Below are positions 43,400 to 54,721 of a stretch of 64,000 bases of DNA, piece after piece. The notes beneath the pieces are model-generated. The model was not told where the DNA came from, did no database searches, and was given only the letters and a program-made list of their open reading frames with translations. The translations under genes were made by a program, and so were the position numbers. Position 1 is the first letter of the stretch. Each line of letters opens with the position of its first letter. The stretch spans positions 31,823,404 to 31,887,403 of the forward strand of contig CM066916.1 of NCBI GenBank assembly GCA_033964015.1, in the 5' to 3' direction. Source of the stretch: Scolanthus callimorphus (lineage: Eukaryota > Cnidaria > Anthozoa > Actiniaria > Edwardsiidae).

Positions 43400-46300
43400 A
43401 TGGCGGACGAAGCAGGCACAAAGTGCTGTTTGGTTGTTTTGTGTGGTTTGCCTGCAACTGGGAAGACTTGTCTTACTAGGGAGTTCATGCAATGGAATAG
43501 AGAACATAACTCGAAGGATTTACATGTTGTTCACGTGTGTTTTGACGATCATATCCCTTCCGACCTGAATTTGAATGCGAGTGTTGGAGAAAAATGTGAC
43601 GAGAAAACTCCATTGTTTGGAGAAGAAACTCAAGAAAATACTCAATGGAAACTCTTCAGAAAACTTCTGTTGCGATGCACCGAAGAACTAATAAAACGAC
43701 TTCAAAACGGCTCGTTTACGTCCTGTAGAGATGTACAGATGGAGGGAAATTCAGAGAAAAAAGGAACAAGCAATAGCACATTTCCTACGTTGTCAGAATT
43801 TTGGGTGAATTTCTTGTTAAAATTTTGGAAAATGGAAAGAAGTTGTCAGTGTTTCCGATCTTCAAATGAACCAAGGCAAGCGATTATGGGTGTATCTTTT
43901 CCGTGCGTTTTTATAGTTCAGAAAAGTTTTCGACGCTAAAACTCGAGGTCCTTAATTTTTTTCTTTTCAGCTGTGCACCTCTGCATGTCATTTTCATTGA
44001 TGATAACATGTTCTACCGTAGCATGAGATATGAATACCTTCAACTTGCTCGAAACTGTAAGTTCATGTGACAAAAGCTTCATCTTTCTCATTATAGTTAT
44101 TCTCATTACTGTATATCAACATAGAACACGACAATAATGTAGTGTAACTCCAGAGTACCCCCCCCCCCCAGGAGACAGATCCCACTCCCACCAATGAGGG
44201 ATAGCCCCCTCCCCCCCTCCTTGAATTTACAGTGAAAAATACAGTGATTGTATGGGAAATAAAGCATATTGACCCCAACCCACTGGAATTTCCCATTCCC
44301 TCCACAGTTGGGATAATGTACTTCACATTTGCATTGGTGTGGATACTTTTGTTTTTAAGCCTCTTGTGCAAGATATATTTCAAATTAATATTGCTTGCAT
44401 GTACCTAGAAAAAAAGAGAGTGCCCACCTATTACTCTACTTTGTTTTGTCACCAGATAGTCTTGGCTATGCCCAAGTCTACATCAACTCTTCAGTGAACA
44501 CTGCATTAGCAAGGAACATGCTTCGTAAAGATTCTCCTGTAACCAAGGAAACCATCATTACCATGGCAACAAAGCTAGAGCCTCCAAATCCTGATAAATA
44601 TCCCTGGGAACTTTGTAGTGTAACTCTAGATGGGGCACAACCCTGTCCAGGAAATGGGTATGTGTCAGGGATGCTTAGAAAAGAAAATTTGCTTCTTTGT
44701 AGAACTATTTCAGAACAAGCTGCAAGGACACAATATTCTTTATCATTTTTGACCAGCTACCAGAGTTGTTATAACAGCAAACTATGTTAGAGAGCTATGG
44801 TGGAAATGTCTGTCTATGAGGGCAGAGGTTTAATTTATTCATTCCAGAAAAAAATCCATGCCAGAACCACAGACAGATTCGCCAAAGGATTACCCACCCC
44901 TCTAAATGAAAAATATTGTATTTGTGTGGAAAGAATGACATCTCTCTCCCCTCGGAAAGTAAAGTTGTAATCCTTTCCCTCAAGAATTTTTGATTTCCTG
45001 TGTTTATTTTTTGTGATTTTACAGGGAGATTTTAATGGAATTGGTTACAACAGCTGCAGCAAATCCAGTTCTTCCACTTGTAGTGGGAAATGAAGAAGAA
45101 AAGGTGACTATTAGTGTTTCAAGGGAAAGCAGAAAGCAAAACTTAAGTAGCCAAGATGGCTAGTAAATAAATGAAATCCACTTGTCAAAATAAATATTTT
45201 ACTTGGTATTTGGCTAGTAGACTTACCATTAAAGTCAAGCCCTGTTATACAGCTGTCAACCCTCAGAGTTTAGAAATCTGGAGATTGTGTGTTTCCCAAA
45301 AATATCCATACCCCCCCTACGGAAGGGATTGGAAATTCCAGGGGTGGGGGGGGGGGTCAATTCACCTGATATTTTCCATACAAATACTGTATTTTTCTTC
45401 GGAAATTCCAGAGGGGTAGGGGGTGTCATTTCTCAACACCCTTCCGTGGGGGGGATGAATATTTTTTGGAAACATACATTTTGCAAGAATGCAACAAATA
45501 TAACAAGAAACATCCAAGAAAACTGTGCAGGAAAAATACAGTAAATGTAATAGAATGAAGCAAATTTAACCTTGAGACAAGGGTCAAATCTAGCTAGACT
45601 CCTGCCTAAATGCAGGAGGGTTGACAGCTCTGCCTGTTCTTAGGTTCTTATAAAGAGATTCCTGGAAGCCAATTTGGATCTCCATCATGAACTTAGTAGT
45701 TTCCGATGTTGAGATTCTACAATTTCTCCAGTGAATACGTGTTCCTCAAACAAATGCTGCTTGGAAAGGGGTTGTTTATTTTATTCAGAAATGTAAACCC
45801 CTTCTCTTGATTCCACACAGGGTAAGTTAAGGGAGGCTAACCTTGCAAGTGTCATCCATCAAACAGACCAGGTGCTTAGAAAAATCATCTCCAAGCAAAT
45901 GGTAGAATCAAAAGGTTATCTCTACTTTTTATAAATGTATCTTTTTTCCTTTGTGTGATTTCAGAACAAAATCCATGCCTCCATAATGGAAGGGGGGGGG
46001 GGGACTCTCCTATTTTTGGGGCAGGGGTACTCATCGTAAGGTTTGAGATCAGGCCTCTGGTGCCTTTTAGGGGGTAAAATTCACAATTTTTTCCAGATAG
46101 GTACCTCTTAGGGGTCCATTCTAGCAAATCAAGCAACAATTGTTTTGTCAGTATCACACTTATTGGTATCTTTTAGGGGTGAAAATCAACTAAGCCACAC
46201 CCTTTTTGGTTCCCAATGAGCACCCCTGCCCCAAAAATAGGGGAGTCCCCAGGATCTGGTAGTAGTTCCAAATGATTGCTACAGCACAATAAGCTACCAC

Positions 46301-46657
46301 AAACACCGTTTTCCCATTTATGTTGACCAGAAAAATCTTGAAATATTTTATTTTTTATCAGGAAAAGGAGATGGCAAGAAGCAACTACAACTACTAGCAC
46401 AGTCATTAAATACAAGGAGAAAGAATCTCTTGGAAAAACTAAGACGTACAGACACCCAATGTTGTTGCATTCCCTACACCAACACTACAGAGACTTCAAA
46501 TGTGGACAATGAGCAGGTAGTATCCCAGAGTACAAGTTACCAGTGTATTGTACATGGAGGGAGTTGCACTTTACAAGTGCATTTGTACAAATTAATGGAG
46601 ACAAGTAGAGAGGAATTTCAAGAACAGTTACAGAATCTGTTTTCAAGCTATTGCTAA
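43400..46657 (+). CDS. PSTK: L-seryl-tRNA(Sec) kinase
   Basis: PSTK phosphorylates Ser-tRNA(Sec) with ATP, giving the substrate that SEPSECS converts to selenocysteinyl-tRNA. Six exons join in phase: 43400-43875, 43971-44056, 44456-44657, 45025-45103, 45821-45914 and 46362-46657, giving 410 residues (human 348). The P-loop GLPATGKT is at residues 16-23 and FDD at 48-50. Exon 2 supplies FIDDNMFYRSMRYEYLQLAR (human LDDNFYYQSMRYEVYQLAR), then YSLGYAQVYI and LEPPNPDKYPWE. The start at 43400 has a good context (AAAATGG) and begins just before the P-loop. An in-frame ATG at 43232 lies upstream but would add an unlikely hydrophobic leader. Exon 1 must end with two bases over, and the only sensible donor is AAG|GCAAGC, a GC-AG intron. 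The exon 5 donor was set at AAAAG|GTTATC because the earlier ATG|GTAGAA leaves exon 6 out of frame. Gene presence implies a selenocysteine pathway. Confidence 0.93.
44143..44345. repeat. MITE family A divergent copy (PSTK intron 2)
   Basis: GTAACTCCAGAGTACCCCCC...CCCCTCCTTGAATTT, TATGGGAAATAAAG and GGAATTTCCCATTCCCTCC follow the family A layout without clear terminal repeats. Confidence 0.55.
45287..45478. mobile_element. MITE family A, near-complete copy (PSTK intron 4)
   Basis: TGTGTTTCCCAAAAATATCC is inverted against GAATATTTTTTGGAAACATACA. CCCCCCCTACGGAAGGGATT and CCCTTCCGTGGGGGGG pair inside, and GGAAATTCCAGGGG appears twice. Confidence 0.85.
45992..46250. mobile_element. MITE family B copy (PSTK intron 5)
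   Basis: GGGGGGGACTCTCCTATTTTTGGGGCAGGGGTACTCATCG is inverted as GAGCACCCCTGCCCCAAAAATAGGGGAGTCCCC. CTTTTAGGGG boxes lie inside. Confidence 0.88.
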
Positions 46658-46664
46658 ACAATGA

Positions 46665-46670
46665 AATAAA
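46665..46670 (+). terminator. Poly(A) signal AATAAA of PSTK
   Basis: AATAAA lies 8 bp after the PSTK stop codon and fits a very short 3' untranslated region. Confidence 0.6.
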
Positions 46671-48493
46671 CATGAATATTAATACTGTGGCTGTAGAATT
46701 GAGTAAAATAATTTTGATTTTGAGGTGGCAATGCTGATAATATTGGAGAGCTTCACATGGTTTGTACAAATCACAGAAGATGAATCAGACTTTCAAGGCC
46801 GTGTTTTTAAAAGTCAAAGACTACTCTCTAAGGAACTCATGCCTTTTACCAGATCGTTGTCCTCCTTCACCACCCACACAGCTTTCAAGCCTGGCACTTC
46901 ATCTTTTCAATATACCAACCTGGTATTTCACCAATGATGTGTCATTGTAGCCTCAGGCTCTGGTGTCATTTGAGGGTCTTTGCTGACCAACTGATTTTGA
47001 ATGTTGGGGCATGCACAGGAAGTGCTAATTCTAGAGGGAGCTAGAGACTGGAGTATCGATCAACATTATGCATAACATACCAAATTGGCTAACAGTGTTT
47101 ACATCTTGTTGCCACCCAATTCAGATCATGTGATGATTCCTTTGGGTGGTTACAATTGTCAAGTGAGTGCACGAGTGTATGTACAAAACCAACAAAAGTA
47201 TCCACCCAAAGGAATCGTCACATGATCTGAATTGGGTAGCAACAAGGTGTAAACACTGTTAGTCGATTTGGTCTATGGCTAGAACAAGAATTTCCCCCAA
47301 GAGGTGACAAGCCTAGAGGAACCCTGGATACCAGAATGCCCAACCACTTGGCCCTCCCTCTTGGGCGAAGGTCTGAGGAGTGGCAATGTTCTCAGCACCT
47401 GCCCAGCACCAGCAGGAGTTTCTGTAGATCTCACTGATTATTAAAATAAAAGTTTGATCAAAAACACAAGAAGCAGAGGGATCTCATTGCCAAATAATAA
47501 TCTACTTTTATTCATATCTACATAATCACTACTTCGGTTATCAAATGAGAGCATTATTAAATGGCTTTTGCCAAAAAAGATGCCCAACCACCTTTTAAAA
47601 ACCTAGAAGTAATGCAGCATTGAGTGTTGCATGCAGAGGGTGTTTTTGTTCCCCTGGGAATTCAGGGGCAGATCCAGGAAATTCAGAAAGGGGGGCTTGA
47701 GAGTGAAAATATAGGGACCAAACATTGAAATTTCCTGCAGCAAATAAGCAAATGTATTACATGTACATGTATTACAGAATCTGCTGAAAGAAGACACCTA
47801 AAACTAATGTTACAGGGGAAATTGTAATTTTACAGTTATTCAACTGGTATGGTGCCAATTGATGACAAATGTTATAGAGCAGTTTTCATGAACTTGCAAA
47901 ATACACTTATACTATTACACCCTAATTCCTTTGTCCTATTTTGAATAGTAAACTTTGCCTTCATTTGACAGATTAATGAAAACCACTCTACTCTTCTAGC
48001 AAACATTTGAAAGTGCTGTATTATTATAAGTGAAAATAGTATTTTTTTTTCTAATTTGAGTCAAGTTTAATAAAAACAAAAAAACTGCTTCCGAAGCCCT
48101 GGTGCACTGCCTTTGAATGAGTTGGGCAAGTTACAAAGAGCAATTCTTTACAAATAATTTTACTAAGCTCACCAGTAATTCCAGTAATACTCACTCTGTT
48201 GTTATGGTGATTGTTAACCAACAAAACCAATTATTTGAGTTGCTGCTGATTTTGATGGCCCTTCATAATTATCAGCCATCATTGTATCAGAATCAACAGG
48301 CACTAGCTATTACTCTGACCAATACCTGTTATAACAAGCAGATGGCAAGGGCACGATAATTTTTGGATCTGTCCAATTATTTGCCATGTTGGGATCCACC
48401 ATGGGATGCTAATTTCTTTCACATTCTTCATTTCTATCTCCTCCTACTAGCACTGTTACTCTGCTTCAGAATCAACACAGTTTTGACCTTGCA
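46671..48493. other. PSTK/KCMF1 convergent intergenic interval
   Basis: Both flanking genes point inward. Apart from the MITE at 47088-47275 I see only unique AT-rich sequence, part of which should be the KCMF1 3' untranslated region (minus strand). A minus-strand AATAAA (TTTATT on the plus strand) lies at about 47507. Confidence 0.6.
47088..47275. mobile_element. Palindromic MITE, ~188 bp
   Basis: CTAACAGTGTTTACATCTTGTTGC and GCAACAAGGTGTAAACACTGTTAG form the ends. CCCAATTCAGATCATGTGATGATTCC is inverted as GGAATCGTCACATGATCTGAATTGGG. Confidence 0.88.
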
Positions 48494-51400
48494 TTAGGAA
48501 TCTTTGTCATCCTCTGTTTCTAGATTTATAACTTCAATGTCCTGGTTACTGGGGTCGGAATCACATTCTAGAACTCTGCTGTCAGGTTTGTGAAACTGCA
48601 AACTACCACCCCCTGCTGCGCCGCCATGCTCCAGTGTTAATCTCGTGAAGTCATCTTCTATTGAATCCTGCCGATCAGTGACAGGCTGTTTTATTATTGA
48701 CAATGACCCTAATGTGGACACTATTAAATCTTGTACAAATAATGATCGATCTGCGCTCTCTCTTTCAACCTCCTCTTGTTCGCTGTCCGATAATGCTGGT
48801 TCATTGGCCCTATGAAACACATAATGTAAAAATATAGCAAACTTCATGCTCAACCTTAAGTTATCACTTCCTCTTCCACTAAAAACAAGAGCCTGTTCGC
48901 ATGATAACATACATTTTTCCTGAATTGGTTCAAATGTTTTTCACATAATTATACTGTAGTTCTCAAATGAACAACCCTGCTAAAAATGCCTATAACACGA
49001 TTCAACTCAACTAGCCAACAGCTCTGATGGGGAATGAAGTAGAGTGAGCTCAGTCATCAACTATCCCCTCCCAACCCAAAACGTGAGCAAAAAAGATGGC
49101 AGATGCAACAATAAATAATCACCTTAAAACACCACCTTTCATTCAAAAGATGACCTAATTAATAGGGGATGCTGAAGTCCATACTGTTTATTTGTTGTAT
49201 GCAGAATTCAGGTGATTGTAATGTAAGTACCAAAGTAACTCAAAGTGACAATTAAGCAAAATACAAACAAAATGTACCTTGAAAGAAGGAATTGTGAACT
49301 TGAAGAGCTGCTAGTATCTTGATTAGAAACAGTAGTGGTAGTATTCTGACTAGCACTAGCAGCCATCTGACGACGCTGAGGCAGCCGCTCCAGCCTTTCT
49401 CTGGTCTGCTGCACCTGCTGCCGCTCTAGCTGTAGCTGCTGCTGTAGAAGCTGTAGCTGTGATTGAACTGGTGGCTGCGCTTGCTGTGCTGCTCGCCGCA
49501 CCCCTGATAACTGAGACAGCAGCTCTGCTATGGGATCCATGCTCTCGCGGAAGCTGGATGTGGACGATAGAGATGTTGTTACACCTGTGCTATTTGATGA
49601 GCTGCTAAAATTCATAGCTCCTTGTCTTGGACGAGGGGGGCGTGGCCCTCCCACACCACGGCCTGGGTGGAACATTCTTCTTACATGCCGGGCTGTCCCT
49701 GGTTCATCGTAAGATGGAATTAAGGAAATTAATGACCATTTAGCAGAGGATAACATCAAAAGCTTCAAACTAATATTGTATTCCTTACAAGAAAATATAT
49801 ATAAAGTGAAGAAACTAAGATATTTCAATTTTAAAATAAATTATTTAAATCACTGGATAACCAAGATTTTGGTGGACATACATGTACCTAAATGGTATAA
49901 AATAGTTGGGTTGAATATCCTACATTACAGTTCAATAGAAAATTCCATGTACATGCATAGTATGGTGGAAACACTCTTGTTATTTACTGGTAACAGCTGG
50001 GAAGTCTGGATAATTAACTCATGTAATATTTTTACACAGTGCCAAATAAAATCTGTCTGTCCGTCTAAGTAAGTTGGATAAGTAAGTAATATTATAAAGG
50101 ATATTAGATCCCTTGGAGCTCTGTGCTCTAGTGTAAGATGTGCAGCAAAGTCATCAGTGACATGGTTAGGATCACCACCAGGAAGGGCTGCACAAACTGG
50201 ACACACCTAGGAATACAACAATCATTTAGACGTATATTAATTTTAGACTAATGATTCATTAATAAATCATATTTAAGGATAGAACTAGCCTGAATTTTCT
50301 GTCACCTTTTCTCCCTACACTTTGACACAATAGAGACTTTAAGATGTGACAACGGCAACGACAACAACAACGGCAAAGAACAATACACTTGATTACAGAG
50401 TACAATGCCTGCACGTGCAAATGTATAAAGTCAAATACATTTCAACAGTTTTCTTCTGAACTGCAACATGAAACTACACGTTTTACGCTCTGGTGAGAAC
50501 GGGAACGTGGATGATGATTTTGCTGTATTTTTGTTTGATATGTTTGAGAATGGATGCGAATTTGCTTTTATCAAGTTTAAAATGCAAAGGAAAATTGGAA
50601 ACGGTTGCTGAATAGTGAGAAACATGAACAAACCAGTAGATGAATTTTAGTGAGACGCTGTTGTTCCTGTTGCCGTTGTCGCATCTTAAACTCCCTAATG
50701 AGTGTCATTGTGGGAGAATAAATGACTGAACGGCAACTTCCAAAAGTGTGTCCAGCAATTGTATGATTCTCAGGTTCTTGATAATGGATTCTGGTTGGCC
50801 AATTTCTTACTGAGCTCTATAATATGGGGGCTACCATGGATTTGCCTTTAGGTGTTTTTTGCTTGTCATCAGAAATTATGCATATCAAAAGAGATGGATT
50901 CATCATTGCATATTGAATGGAATAACTAAGATAATAGTTAGGTAACTTACCACTTCCATGGAAGCGTCAGAATGTTCTGATGTCACATGCTCTTGTAGAA
51001 GTGCCTCTGTGAAGCCTATCTTGCTACAGTATGGACATGTAAATGCTTGGGGCTGGTCTGCTGTGAAAGCTTCCCCACCATAATATAAGTCTAGAGCAAG
51101 GAAAGTAGAAAGTATTTTTTATATCTAATCAATATTATAATCGATGCCTCTGGTCATGTGACAGAAAGACCATTATCAGTGTGACATCTCTAGGTTGTCT
51201 ACACAGTGTGGATTGAATTTCCAAGAGATTGAGCTGAATACTTTGATACCGGTAGTTACCTCATTACATAGAAATTTTTTGGGCTACAGAATTACATATA
51301 ACACAATAATGTTTTCCCACTTCTGCTAAAATTACTTTATTTTCTTGAGAATCTGTAATCTGATTCTCTCAACTACTCACCAAAGTCAGCTCTTGTCAGT

Positions 51401-52867
51401 ATACACTGCATGGGATGATCTGATGTGTGTTGTGTTGTCGTAGCACCGTTCTCATAACATGTTGCACACAAGTCGTAATCGTAACAAATTAAGCACTTAA
51501 ATCGTTTACCACGGAAATTGCTTTTGTTACATGAATCACAGCTGACACCTGAAAAAACGTTAACAAATGGATAATCAATTTTCATTTCATTCCTACTCAT
51601 GCTTTTATGAGATTAGCAATTAAGCAATAAAAGTACTTCCGCGTGCTCTCTGCTTTCTTACAAACACGAGGGGGATGTTGGGAGAACTGATCAAAACTTG
51701 AAAGACACGAGCCGAAGGCAAGGCATATTGTACTTTTGTTCTTTTATTTTCAAGTAAGTGCATAGTATGACATTATCATTGTTGTTGTTGTTATTATAAT
51801 TTATACTACAAGGCATGTGTTTCTCAAACTCTGATTGTCAGCCATGAGTACATAAAAGTATGTACCATGGAACATGTCTTCATCAGTGTGCATGCTAAAA
51901 GAACCAATGAACACACTGTTTGGCTGCACAGGCATAAAACTGTTTGGTCGTGCCCATCCTGTTTCTGTTTTCTATTTTTGCCTCCTTGTTGTGGTATAAA
52001 ACAAAAAATGTCCTCTGATTTTCTGTGGTATGTCCTCTGTCCACAAAATTTTAACCACTTTATTACATCATTCCATGGCATATAAGAGGACAAATTACCA
52101 CTGAAAATCAGAGGACATTTGTTTAATAGCCAATATGACGTAAGGAACATCTATCACAAAGTTCACTCCTGTATGCAAACTTGTATGAAAATATTTCTGA
52201 CTTCCTATGCTTCATGCTACTTCATATTAACCTCCCAGGGGAAACCAAATTGATTTTCTCCACCCATTCTAGGGAAATGCTTTCTTCAGCTATTAATTAC
52301 TGCACAATTGTAAAATCAACTTGATGACTGATACCAGATTAGTAACAAACAAAAGAACATAGCCACAATAAATACACTGTGTACCATTGACATATTAAAC
52401 ATTTCTTTTAGGTTTAAAAACCACAAAACAGGCATAAATCGCGAAGCATGTTCTACACTTTGACTTTCACTTTCAGTCACCCGTCCATATCCAGACAGGT
52501 CAGTGAATGTCGTCAATGTACGGCTTCAGGTGAGAAATAAGCACACTAAACATAGTACATCGTACATTAGGGCATTAGGAATAACGACATATTATTAGAC
52601 AATAATCTCGAGCTTCCAGACAGTGACAGTAGATTTGCTGCTTTAGAATTTTGCACAATCTCATAAATGAGAAGTCCAACTTTTAGAGCCGGTTTGGAAT
52701 CATATTTCTTTAAAAGCTCGTCTCTCGCGGCAAAAATATCGATATTAACACACATTTTATACACAAGTTAAAGTAAAGATACCAGTTCTAGAGCCAAAGT
52801 ACATCAATTCGAAATCTTTTCCACGCTCTGAATGGAAATGCTTGATTTTACCTTCGTGTCGCGACAT
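48494..52867 (-). CDS. KCMF1: KCMF1 E3 ubiquitin ligase (ZZ-type zinc finger)
   Basis: KCMF1 is a ZZ-finger ubiquitin ligase that works with UBR4. Six exons in order: 52852-52867, 51381-51548, 50951-51090, 50105-50206, 49278-49708 and 48494-48809, giving 390 residues (human 381). Exon 1 codes only MSRHE plus one base, as in human MSRHEG. The ZZ domain (about 6-55) has VSCDSCNKSNFRGKRFKCLICYDYD-type Cys pairs and HTSDHPMQC. Two further C-x2-C...H pairs follow: FTCPYC...HVTSEH and VCPVC...HLTLEH (about 76-140). After these come HVRRMFHPGRG, MDPIAELLSQLSGVRR, a Q-rich coiled region, SQFLLSR and ESADRSLFVQDLIVSTL. The join at L142/D143 (RDL|DEPG, human RDL|DESS) works only with an AT-AC intron. 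The C-terminal ~60 residues diverge from human. Confidence 0.96.
49709..50104 (-). other. U12-type AT-AC intron of KCMF1 (396 bp)
   Basis: Read on the minus strand the intron begins ATATCCTTT, the exact U12 AT-AC donor consensus, at 50104-50096. It ends TTAC at 49709. The branch-site match TTCCTTAAT (consensus TTCCTTAAC) is at 49727-49719, about 11 bases before the 3' end, and no AG/GT pair gives the conserved protein join. All three minor-spliceosome signals are therefore present. Confidence 0.93.
51620..51740. repeat. One arm of the 38245-38405 hairpin family (KCMF1 intron 1)
   Basis: AAGCAATAAAAGTACTTCCGCGTGCTCTCTGCTTTC...GAACTGATCAAAACTTGAAAG matches the left arm of the ABCD intron 3 element almost exactly. 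The second arm is missing. Confidence 0.85.
51998..52124. mobile_element. Palindromic MITE with AAATGTCCTCTGATTTTC ends (KCMF1 intron 1)
   Basis: AAAAATGTCCTCTGATTTTCTGTGG faces CCACTGAAAATCAGAGGACATTTG. Its inner half with CCACTTTATTACATCATTCCATGGCATATAAGAGGACA is shared with the copy at 15935-16015. Confidence 0.85.
52316..52764 (-). other. Two ORFs of unknown status inside KCMF1 intron 1
   Basis: ORF 52567-52764 (65 residues, includes ARDELLKKYDSKPALKVG) and ORF 52316-52516 (66 residues, with a hydrophobic stretch VHSVFIVAMFFCLLLIWYQ near its end) lie on the KCMF1 strand. Composition looks protein-like, but I recognise no family, see no clear splice sites joining them, and they are short. 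They could be chance ORFs, an alternative first exon or a nested small gene. Confidence 0.2.
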
Positions 52868-53144
52868 AGCACCGACCACTAAATATCCTCCAACTTGTGG
52901 CGTTTTTAACGGTATTGCAGGCTGTAAAGAACGTAGGTTTTGGACTGTAGCTAAAGGTCATTGGATAATTTGTCTTTTTACGTCCACGTTCAGAAGTTTT
53001 AAAACAATTTAGAGCTCAAACGAGCTGGGGAAATGAGTTCCTCTGGGAGAATTTTAGCCATTCTGGTCAAGTAGACCGAAACGATATGCGCATGCGTCGC
53101 ACCACGCTTCCCAGGATGCTTTACGTTCCCTGTCATTCGCATAT

Positions 53145-53275
53145 ACAGTGAAACAAGAAAACAAAACAGAAAAAATGAAAGAAAAAGAATGAAAGGAAGG
53201 AAGAGAAAAGAAACAAAAGGAAAGGAAAGGAAAAATAAAGAAAAGGAAAAGAATAGAATAGAAAAGACGTTGCCT
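53145..53275. repeat. Purine (GGAAA) tract
   Basis: The strand is almost purely A and G (AAAGGAAAGGAAAGGAAAAATAAAG) for about 110 bp, upstream of the KCMF1 start. Confidence 0.9.
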
Positions 53276-53842
53276 ACTTAGTTATCAGAAGCTCAGTTGG
53301 GAAATCATAACGAGTAATGACGTCATAGATATTTGATTGGCAGTTTGTTTATGTGTTTTTGTTCCTATTTCTGCACAGTAATATGTCTTGTAACACCTGA
53401 ATTGATATTTCTAAATTGTCCTTTTTTCCTCGCACGTCACTGAATCGAATAATCTCTCACTCCAGCTCAGGGTTCAGGTTCAGTTTATTGTGCACTAGTT
53501 TTTTGTTAAAATTACTTAATAGAAGAGAAATACATGCAAAAAGAGAAAAAGAGCATTGCAATTAGGAAGGATAAAGTAAAGGTGCGCAGTGACCATTAGC
53601 TTAAGCTTTCGAGATGGTCACTAGTGCCTAATACCGAGGCTAACAAGTCATAAATTGGAGCCGAAAAATATATATCCATAGTGGCTCCGCAGCGGCTTTC
53701 AAGTCCCTTCTGCCTTTAGGCCCACGGAGCTTAAATAAGAAAATAAGGTAAAAAGGAGTACGGTTGCGACTCCTTCTTTCTCGCCTCCCTGTACAAACTT
53801 ACCGAGGTCGAGATCTCAAAAGTGTAGCCTATTTCTGTGGGC

Positions 53843-54370
53843 TCCTGGGTAACAGGGCTTGAAATTGCGACCACGACTCGATTTTTTCCTCGGGCAAATA
53901 AAATATTTAACTTAGTCGCCTCTAGGCGACCATATGCCATATGATTATTTCTTTTTTATGTTCATAAACTGAAAATAATTCATCGCAGAAAAATATAGTC
54001 TTCCTACGATCGAGTGATAAAATGACGGAAAAAGCCATTCAGATACGCGCTAGGCACGTGCTAGCGAACAGAAATGGGATCAGAAACAATGCGCTACCGT
54101 TCCCAATCGTTAAAAGTAAAGAAAGTAAAACAACAGACGAAAATATGGACACAAATAACACCACCACAGGCAACCCAAATGACAAAAATGTGACAGAAAT
54201 AACATCACCACAGGCAACCCAAATTGACAAAAATTACCTGGCGACCAAATGTTTTCCAGGCGAGGCAAAAACGATGCTAAGGCGACCAATTTTCAGACTT
54301 GGACGCTTGGGGCTACTGCCTAAAGTTGATTTCAAGCCCTGGGCAGGATATGGTCCAAGGGGTACAAAAG
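53843..54370. repeat. Inverted repeat of 'GGCGACCA' / 'GGGCTTGAAAT' type
   Basis: ACAGGGCTTGAAATTGCGACC...TTAGTCGCCTCTAGGCGACCATAT (53845-53935) is mirrored loosely by CTGGCGACCAAATG...TTGATTTCAAGCCCTGG (54238-54343). Similar GGCGAC boxes occur at 7365-7432. The 137-residue ORF 54022-54435 ends inside the repeat. Its first half (an NTTTGNPNDKN-like duplication) has no recognised domain, so I treat it as probably non-coding. Confidence 0.5.
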
Positions 54371-54483
54371 GATTGTCCATATGTGGACACATAGACGATG
54401 CCACCAAACGCAGCAACAATGACACTCTTTTCTAAAAGAATCACGTTGATAGGGCGTTGAAGTTGCGATTAGACAAATAAAAA

Positions 54484-54508
54484 AACAGACAGATAGACAG
54501 ACAGACAT
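54484..54508. repeat. ACAG/ATAG microsatellite
   Basis: A short run of ACAGACAGATAGACAGACAG lies downstream of the peptide gene. Confidence 0.85.
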
Positions 54509-54666
54509 TTTTATTTGGAATCATATACATAATTGTTAACATTATATTTTCAACTGCACACTCGGCTGTTTTGTGAAAGTTCAGTTTCCGTCTTAAGCTA
54601 GCGTTCCGTCTTGGCCAGACTTATGCCGATGTGTGTATGCTAGTGTTCTGCACGTTTTATCTAATA

Positions 54667-54672
54667 TTTATT
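54667..54672 (-). terminator. Poly(A) signal AATAAA of the secreted peptide gene
   Basis: AATAAA on the minus strand lies about 50 bp beyond the stop codon at 54722. A second one is at 54510-54515. Confidence 0.55.
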
Positions 54673-54721
54673 CCAAACCTACACTGATATATCTCAGTGC
54701 ATAAATTGATATCACATGCAA

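Noticed and set aside
54022..54435. 137-codon plus-strand ORF
   Set aside because: Its second half lies in an inverted GGCGACCA repeat. It contains an internal duplication and shows no domain.
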